Assembly (NCBI GenBank): GCA_036186865.1
Contig: AP025075.1
Location: 17,260,019 to 17,324,018, forward strand
Direction of reading: 5' to 3'
Length of the DNA stretch: 64,000 nt
Source of the DNA: Eustoma russellianum
Lineage: Eukaryota > Streptophyta > Magnoliopsida > Gentianales > Gentianaceae
The notes beneath the pieces are model-generated. The model ran no database searches. It saw only the letters and a list, made by a program, of their open reading frames with translations, and had not been told where the DNA came from. Positions 56,801 to 64,000 of this stretch are shown in pieces. Numbering within the stretch: the stretch's first letter is position 1; every line of letters begins with the position of its first letter. Position numbers and translations under genes: made by a program.

Positions 56801-57165
56801 ACCTAAGAACTGATTTTAGAGGGCTGCTGATGACCGCTGATATAAGTATGATATAAACTGACGATTGTGGTATGGAACCCCGGTATGGTGACAATACCCA
56901 AGCTTGATTCTAGAATTATAAGAAGAGAAGGTTACGATTTTAAAAGTAGAGAACAATTGACTTAGAAATTAGCTTGTCAGCACACAAGAAATAATTTTGA
57001 AGACTTAGTCCTATGTCGAGGAAATGTAATGTTAACATATCAACATACGCAATGGTATTTAGCTCATTCATTATCTAGGTAAATGGATTAAGTTGAATTA
57101 TACTAAGTGGTTGATTACATAACACGTAAGTTTCGAGGACGAAACTTATTATAAGGAGGAAGGGA
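53887..57165 (+). mobile_element. LARD-2 internal region
   Basis: 3.3 kb between primer-binding site (53889) and polypurine tract (57153-57165), with stem-loop at 57128-57147. Apart from a gag stub it has no coding sequence. From about 54450 it shares the degenerate TAAG/TGATGATCTTAGAC array and the following AT-rich sequence with LARD-1. Confidence 0.8.
54162..54440 (+). pseudogene. gag remnant of LARD-2
   Basis: Starts MPPRREPARNGGENHQ like gag of element B, with an acceptor-like AATTATAG three bases before the ATG and a branch-like TGACTAAT upstream. A stop follows after 28 codons. Further pieces of the Gag core can be read at 54385-54440 (FRNEFKKYYM), after which the sequence jumps to non-coding repeats. 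It shows LARD-2 derives from a gag-bearing chromovirus. Confidence 0.7.
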
Positions 57166-58960
57166 TGTTATGGCCGTCATTTTCTATACGTGAGTTACTA
57201 TGCAAACACATGCAGCACACATGCACACGTTACACATAACATATATATATACATATATTAGAAATATACATTACACACGGCAAAAAGGAAAAAAAAGAGA
57301 AGATAAAAAAATCCTAAGTATCCTAATCATATTAGGAAAAGAGTAGAAAAGATAAAATTTTAACACAAATCAAAATCCTAAAAACACTAGAATTATACCT
57401 AACCCTACTCTATATATATCTTCATAACACCAATTAAACCCTCAATATACTCCAGCAAACAGCCGAGCCCTCCAGCCCCAAAATTCCAGCTGCCGCCGCC
57501 CCATCTAGGTGCCAAGAAACAATAATTTCCCATCCGTTTTTCATCCGTTCTTCGCGTAGTGTGTATAATTGAGACACGGGGCAAGTATCCTTGCTACATT
57601 TGTTATGTTTTTCTAACATTATTATGTTATTTTCGTATCAAATGAGATTATGCATAAGTAATTGTGATTGTATAGATGAATGTAATCGCGCATACGTGTA
57701 AATATGTACCTAGATATATATATATCCTCGAATCAGAAATTCGTAACAGTAATCACAAGTAAAACATGATTCTTGTTCCGAAAAGAGGAAAAACAGAAAA
57801 ATAATAGATACTAGTTCACATGACGAAGTTATCTATATATAATAGATATATAGGCGTACAGGCCACATATATGTGAATGAATATAGGAATTGCAAATTTG
57901 GTAGAAGGGCTAAACTCATGTAACCTTTGCGGGATAATTAGGAAGATTATTTGGGGTAAACGATATATAGTTTTGGTGGGCTATATTGGGTGATTATTGT
58001 CTTAATATATATATGTATATGTATATATATATATTTATGTGAAACACTTGTGAATGCCGAAAGTATCTATTTGCAACACAAAAAAAAGATGAAATGTTGG
58101 CCACTGGCCGTATATTTTTCTATATATAAATATAATTTGAAAACATACAAGGTGCGACTAATTTCATATATGCCGCAGATGAATATATCTATATGTATAT
58201 GAAAGTATTAATTGTGTAATATATGTGTTATTTCATGTCGTCGAAGTTATGTGATTCGAACGTGTATGGGCTCGAGCATATGCTTGTGTATACTTACACG
58301 TGGATGATAAATTGGATCTGAAACTGAAATAAAATGGTAAACGAATAAGTATAACGGCAAATGAAAAGGTGTTAAAAGTTGTACTTGTCAACTTCCTGGA
58401 TTAAGTGTGAAAGTTAAAGTTTTTGTCTTTTTCCAAAGCAACCATCCGAGGCCTTTAGGAAAAAAAAGAAGGATTTGTCCAACACCAAGCATAGAAGCCA
58501 GCGGGGTTGGGAAGAAAAGATTTCCGCGTAGGAAGTTAATTCGTCAAAAAGGTAGGTGCCTCTTCCCCCTTAAACGAGTATGATTCATGCATGCTTTGAT
58601 GGTATATTAATGTGTTTCGTTGTTTTTATTTGTTTAAGTTGTTAATTCTTATATATGTTGGAACGCATGAGATATATTGTTTATGGCTATATGTGTGCAT
58701 GTGTGTGTATAGTGTTCGCATGGCTTAATGTGTGTATGTGACATTTGAATATATACATATATATATATATTATTAAATTATATTAGAGGCTGAATAATTG
58801 AGTGGGGATTTTGTTTGTGGTTGTATGGTGCATAACAGTAGTGTGGTTTTCTTGAATTCATGGCATGTGCATTTGCATGAGGTATACTGCGTCTATAGGG
58901 CGTGGGTACCGGGATGATATACTGTGTCTATAGGGCATGGGTGTCATGAGATAGGCCGCG
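57166..58960 (+). mobile_element. LARD-2 3' LTR, truncated by element D insertion
   Basis: Starts TGTTATGGCCGTC after the polypurine tract and follows the 5' LTR until GATAGGCCGCG at 58960, where element D begins. The rest should lie beyond the right edge of the window. Confidence 0.9.
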
Positions 58961-59234
58961 TGTAGCGCCCCGCCCGAAACCAGAGTTCCGGTTCAGTGCA
59001 CCCGCCGTACTCTACTCATAGAGTACAAGGCGTCGATACCATACATGTGCATGTCAACATGAATTGTAATCGATATAGCGGAAGCAACTTGCAATAAGCT
59101 CACGACACACATAATATTATTACAAACCGTTCAAATCCACACAATCACAAATACAGTCTCTCACGATAACTTTATTACATCACCATAAAATAAAGCTCAC
59201 ACAACAGGTACTTGGCTTCAGCCTACATCTTCGC

Positions 59235-59293
59235 TCACGGATACTCTATCTGGGGTTCCTCCTCAATGAACACGACATCAGGGTCCCTGTTCT
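59235..59293 (-). other. short acidic reading frame after LTR splice acceptor, element D
   Basis: Follows TTAACATTTCAG. AG completes a codon, then DPDVVFIEEEPQIEYP and a stop. Resembles the LTR A version (DDEP...PYP). Coding status is unproven. Confidence 0.4.
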
Positions 59294-60030
59294 CTGAAAT
59301 GTTAAGAGGCAAGTATGAGCGATAACCACCGTCTTTTAATCGCTCAGCAAGTATTCTTTATAGATACTTCATGTGGATCATACATGGGAAGACAAGTAGT
59401 AATAAAGTAGCAATATTTATGAAATTACATCTCCAATTACAAATGACAGCATCATATATAAGGATAAAACAGAACATAAGATTTGTACCTCATACCTGAG
59501 AGGTCGTATCATTCTTCCTCAGCATATCCTTAGTCTACCTTCCGTACTTGATTACTAATCCATCTTATGCTAAGGTCATAACTTGCATTCATCATATCTA
59601 CGTGTGTGATCTTTCTTAATCGTCTTAAAGCATAATGTTCGTACAATTATTCTAATCCTCACATAAGGGACATGATCATGACGTGATGCATAAAACATGG
59701 CTTTTCATAAAATGACTTTTCGTAAACATGAATTTTCATAAACATGACATGATTCTCATAACTTGCATAACATGACATTTTCATGACATGAAGACTTAAC
59801 ATTTTCATCGTTGGCTATAGCACTTTTCATAAGAATAATAACGCACGACATACCGAATGATTCTCCATATAGTACATGTACAACATTACATCATGAACAT
59901 AGGTACATGTGCTAACGGTGACGCATTATAACTGAGATCCCGTGTCCCAGACCCGGTGTTACACTCAGCCATAACGTAAACATGGGCCCCTGACACCTAC
60001 CACTCCGGTCCCGATGTCAGGACAGCGCTA

Positions 60031-60070
60031 CAACATAACATAACATAACATGGTCATAACATAACATGGG
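60031..60070 (+). repeat. short CATAA pentamer repeat
   Basis: Two clusters of CATAACATAACAT separated by GGT within LTR D. Confidence 0.7.
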
Positions 60071-60625
60071 TCATTGGAATCATTCGTCTCGTGTTTATTA
60101 TTCCTAAGCATATGAATTTTAAAACATGTGATTCAAAAACATAACTTTTCCAACTTTGATTTCATGCAACATGAGACTCGGTCGCTTGAAGGTATTTTGG
60201 TCATTCTACATTTTATAATATCATCACTTACTTAATTTCCTTCTAAGTATCACGACTTAAAGAAAATACCATTTTGACCTCCAATTAAATACCATTTGGC
60301 TTTCACACTAAAACAGTCCTCTTTTTTCCATTTTCATCATACAATTATTTGGTAACTTCTATTCCACACATACATTTCATAATTCATAGCTTAAATGCCT
60401 ACATCATGAAAATTCTAATTACTTTACATTTCATCTAAGATTTCATGACTCATATTTTATCATAACCTATCTATGTTAGTATATATATATAACATGTAAC
60501 ATATCATGTACGTACATTGTAAAAGTTAGTAGTCTTATACTTACGCACACCTAAATGTGAACTATTTATGTTTCTTACTTTTCATAACATAATACATAAA
60601 TTACATACTTAGCCTACTTTCATAA

Positions 60626-61127
60626 CTTAACATATTTATCATATATACATCTATACTTACAAAAATATAATGAAATTATCTTTGTCACTAAGGCCTAAAG
60701 GCCGAAGTGCATATATATGGTATGTATATATATAAATCGTTTTATGATATATTGTATAATATCCAAAACTTATTCATTTTCATATCTTAACATATACATC
60801 ATATATACATATATATATATATTTGTATAAAAATATATTGGAATCACTTTTTGTCATTTAAGGCCTAGTGGCCGAAATGTATATATATGGTATATATATA
60901 TATAAATCATTTTATGATATATTGTATAATATCCAAAACTTATTCATTTTCATATCTTAACATATTCATCATATATACATATATATATATTTGTATAAAA
61001 ATATATTGGAATCACTTTTTGTCATTTAAGGCCTAGTGGCTGAAATGTATATATATGGTATATATATATAAATCATTTTATGATATATTGTATAATATCC
61101 AAAACTTATTCATTTTTATATCTTAAC
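60626..61127 (+). repeat. three ~165-170-bp AT-rich tandem repeats in LTR D
   Basis: Units start CTTAACATAT at 60626, 60786 and 60956. Each carries AAGGCCTAGTGGCCGAAAT (or a close form) and TATTGTATAATATCCAAAAC. The last two copies are nearly identical. Confidence 0.85.
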
Positions 61128-62566
61128 ATATATGTTATACATATATGTATACATGAATCATGTAACAACATATCTTAACCTTAAGTGGTCTTAAAGCCAA
61201 TTTTCATATATTGTATATACATATATATAATTTCCGTGTATACATATCTATATATATATATATATATATATACCTAAAGTCATTGAGATACATGTGTGTA
61301 TGTGTTTGTATAAGCCGTGTGTATATATATATGTCTATACATATATAACTATGCATATATACATACATCTATATCACAACCACACATTTGTTTATATATT
61401 TACTTACTTTTATACAAAACAGTATGTTTATTTATATACATCTACACCTCTATAACTACTTATACATATACCTATATATGGAGATCCGTATACATGTAGA
61501 TTCATACACTTATACATATATATAACAACATACATATTTTTATAATGTGTATATAAGTATAAGCTTATTACTCAACATAGATCTATAATTTCTTGAGAAG
61601 AAATCTTGAACATACTACATGATGATCCAACTTTGATATGAATATAAATATTAAATTTTGGAAGCCATGAAGGATCTAGGAAGAGTACTTGCCTTGGTTC
61701 ACTTTTCTTACACTTAGATGATGGTTCCTTCACTTGGTTTGGAAGAGAGATCTTCTTCCTTCCTTCCTAGTATACACGTTTCTTGGGGTTAAAAAGGAGG
61801 GTTAGTGAGCAACTTATGAAACTAATTATATGGAAGAATCAAACTTAAACTTTATAATGTTCTTACCTTGATTTCCTTTGATTCTAGATGTTATCACCTT
61901 CTTGAATCTTCCTTAGTTGATGGAGTGTTTATGGTACTTGATTTGAGTGATGTTGGTATGTAGAAAGGAGAAGAAAATCTTCTCCTTGTTGAAGTTACAA
62001 CTTTCGGCCAAGAAGGGGGAAGAAGGGAGTGTTGGAGTGTTATTGAGTGTTTCTTGGATTTAGGATGGACTTAGTTGATTTGAGGATGTATTATTTGAGG
62101 AGTTGAAGAAGAAATAAAAATTTCTTCTCTACTAATGGTGGGGGGCGGCTAGCATGGGAGGGATGGGGTGAAAGACAACCTTTAGACAAGTATGGGTGTG
62201 AGGAATGGGTTTTATGACAAGATTCTTAAGCATGCTAATTTTTTATGCTAAATGTTTAAAGTGTAAGACAAGTTGTCTTCACCTCCCTTTGTATTTTCCT
62301 TTTTCTTTTTCTTTCATGTATATATTTTATTTTCTTTTATTTTAAGTAGTATAAAATTGTTGTGTCATGTATTCATTTTTGATTTAATTTATACTAATAG
62401 TTTAAGTTGTTACTAACTAATTAAATTTGAATTTCTATTGTGTAGATTCAAATGTTTATGATATAATTGCTAATGGATCGTACACCTACGAAATTACGTA
62501 TATGGTATTGTAGGTTGTTACGACATGACGAATTTCCCGGGCTGTAACATTCTCCCCCATTATAGA

Positions 62567-62586
62567 AAGTTTTGTCCTCGAAACTT
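62567..62586 (-). other. stem-loop preceding the polypurine tract, element D
   Basis: Minus strand: AAGTTTCG, loop AGGA, CAAAACTT; one pairing position is lost relative to element A. Confidence 0.55.
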
Positions 62587-62593
62587 ACGTACC

Positions 62594-64000
62594 TCATACG
62601 AAAAGTTGTGGATATTGCTTCTGCATTTGCTGTTCCGGCTCCCAAGTCGCTTCTCGTTTAGTATGATTACTCCATTATACTTTCACAAATGAAATTGTCC
62701 GTCTCCTTAACACTTGCTCCTTACGGTCCACAATCCGTATGGGAACTTCTTCATACGTAACGTCATCATTAATAGTCACGGTTTGCTGCTCCAGTATATG
62801 ATCCGGATCGTGTACATATTGTCGTAACTGGGATACGTGAAACACATTATGTACCTGAGATAATGTAGGAGGTAAGGCCAACCGGTATGCAACAGTTCCA
62901 ACTTTCTCTAGTATCTCATAAGGGCCAATAAATCTACGGCTTAGTTTCCCTTTAATCCCAAATCTACTCACGCCTTTGGTCGGTGAAACTCGCAAATATA
63001 CTTTCTCGCCTACTTCAAACTCAATCGGTCGTCTCGTTGTATCTGCCCAGCTTTTGCTTCGATCTTGTGCAGCCTTCAATCTTTCACGTATCATTTTAAT
63101 CTTCCCCAATGTCTGTTCTATCAGTTCTGGGCCCATAATGGCTCTCTCGCCAACCTCATCCCAGTACAACGGAGATCGACACTTTCTTCCATATAATGCT
63201 TCAAATGGTGCCATACCTATAGAACTGTGATAGCTGTTATTGTAAGAGAATTCAATCAACTTTACTGATTTGTCCCAGCTAACCTTGAAATCCAAGGTGC
63301 AAGCGCGTAGCATATCTTCCAATGTTTGTATGGTACGTTCTGACTGTCCATCGGTCTGCGGATGAAATGCTGTACTCATCCGGAGTTCGGTACCCATGGC
63401 ATTTTGGTAAGCTTTCCAAAATCGCGAAGTAAAACGTGGATCTCTATCGCACACGATGCTGACAGGGGTTCCATGTAGGCTGACTATCTCATTCATATAC
63501 ATGCTGACCAGCTTTTCTATGGATGTCTGGATTGACATGGATAAGAAATGTGCCGATTTAGTGAGATGATCTACGATTACCCAAATCGTATCATTACCAT
63601 TGCGAGTCTTAGGGAGTCCGGTAACAAAGTCCATCGTAATATGCTCCCATTTCCACTCCGGAATCTCTAAAGGCTGTAATAGTCCTGCCGGCCTCTGATG
63701 TTCTGCTTTAACTTGTTGACAAGTATGACATCTCTCCACAAACTCCGCAATGTGACGCTTCATGCCGTTCCACCAATAATTTCTTTTAAGATCCTGGTAC
63801 ATCTTTGTTGCTCCCGGATGTATAGATAACCGTGAGTTGTGAGCTTCCGTCATGATTTCTCTTTTAATTCCATCAATGTTTGGTATACACAATCTCTCTT
63901 TGAACCAAAGATTGCCATCATTATGCAACTGAAAATTCTTCACCGGTTGTTCTTCAAACTGCTTGACAATGATCATTAACTCAGAATCATTCTTTTGCGC
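62594..64000 (-). pseudogene. pol of element D: integrase and chromodomain, runs off window
   Basis: Integrase HHCC finger (HNSRLSIHPGATKMY, then C and C in ERCHTCQQ), D-D-E core (MDFVTGLP, VCDRDPRF, SERTIQT), GPY/F (RFIGPYE), then FVKV followed by TAA in place of the Gln seen before WSNH in relatives. The chromodomain-like tail reads on in the same frame (REATWEPEQQ) to a stop at 62594-62596. RT, RNase H and gag lie beyond the right edge. Otherwise open over more than 1.3 kb. Confidence 0.9.

Larger units (their letters stand above)
58961..62549 (-). mobile_element. 3' LTR of gypsy element D
   Basis: On the plus strand it reads TGTAGCGCCCCGCCC to CGGGCTGTAACA, 3589 bp. On the minus strand it has donors AAG/GTAAGAAC (near 61866) and CCAAG/GCAAGTAC (61692) and an acceptor at 59294. 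The left duplication candidate is CCGCG; its partner is out of view. Polypurine tract and stem-loop lie at 62550-62586. Confidence 0.9.

Noticed and set aside
57990..58202. Small frame starting MIIVLIYICICIYIY
   Set aside because: It translates a TA-rich stretch of the LARD-2 LTR; the corresponding 5' LTR sequence differs in tract length and breaks the frame.

Overview
The window is nuclear DNA of a flowering plant, most likely a dicot. The evidence is repeat content only: plant-type Ty3/gypsy chromoviruses of the Tekay/Del kind, a Tork-like Ty1/copia element, and L1-type LINEs with a C-terminal RNase H domain. No intact host gene, rRNA or tRNA was found. It reads as gene-poor heterochromatin, with long AT microsatellites and one 10-N assembly gap at 50969-50978.

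Layout. (1) 1-6839: 3' end of gypsy element A (plus strand) with its complete 3' LTR. (2) 6840-18322: a diverged repeat, then a 5'-truncated LINE (LINE-1) whose ORF2 is split between two codons by complete gypsy element B (8577-17112, target duplication ATAGG). (3) 18323-21965: inverted repeat fragments, a palindrome array and LTR remnants. (4) 21966-50089: a four-layer nest. Non-autonomous LTR element LARD-1 carries LINE-2 (minus) in its 3' LTR. LINE-2 carries a Tork copia element (32584-47895, duplication ATATC). The copia carries gypsy element C (35576-45880, duplication CCTAC). (5) 50090-51439: a copia RT remnant and the 3' end of an unrecognised, possibly host-derived coding sequence. (6) 51440-58960: non-autonomous LARD-2, whose 3' LTR is cut by gypsy element D (minus), which runs off the right edge.

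Element C is the youngest insertion. Its two 2690-bp LTRs differ at two positions that I could see, and its only coding defect seen is one extra base in RT. Element B LTRs differ at about 8 of 1917 positions, copia LTRs at about 8 of 400, and LARD-1 LTRs differ much more. This order agrees with the nesting.

The most interesting signal is an apparent splicing programme in these chromoviruses. Elements B and C carry short GT-AG introns (67-89 bp, with branch-point-like motifs) at homologous positions in gag-pol, and removing them restores the reading frame exactly. Element A lacks two of them. Gag terminates inside intron 1, so unspliced RNA would give Gag and spliced RNA Gag-Pol. The LTRs also hold a strong 5' splice donor, often of the rare GC type, after an ATG-free leader in B and C. 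An acceptor lies a few bases before the gag ATG. A second acceptor inside each LTR precedes a short acidic reading frame kept in the same phase in five diverged LTR families. A short stem-loop just before the polypurine tract is present in all six gypsy-type elements. All of this is read by eye and needs transcript evidence.
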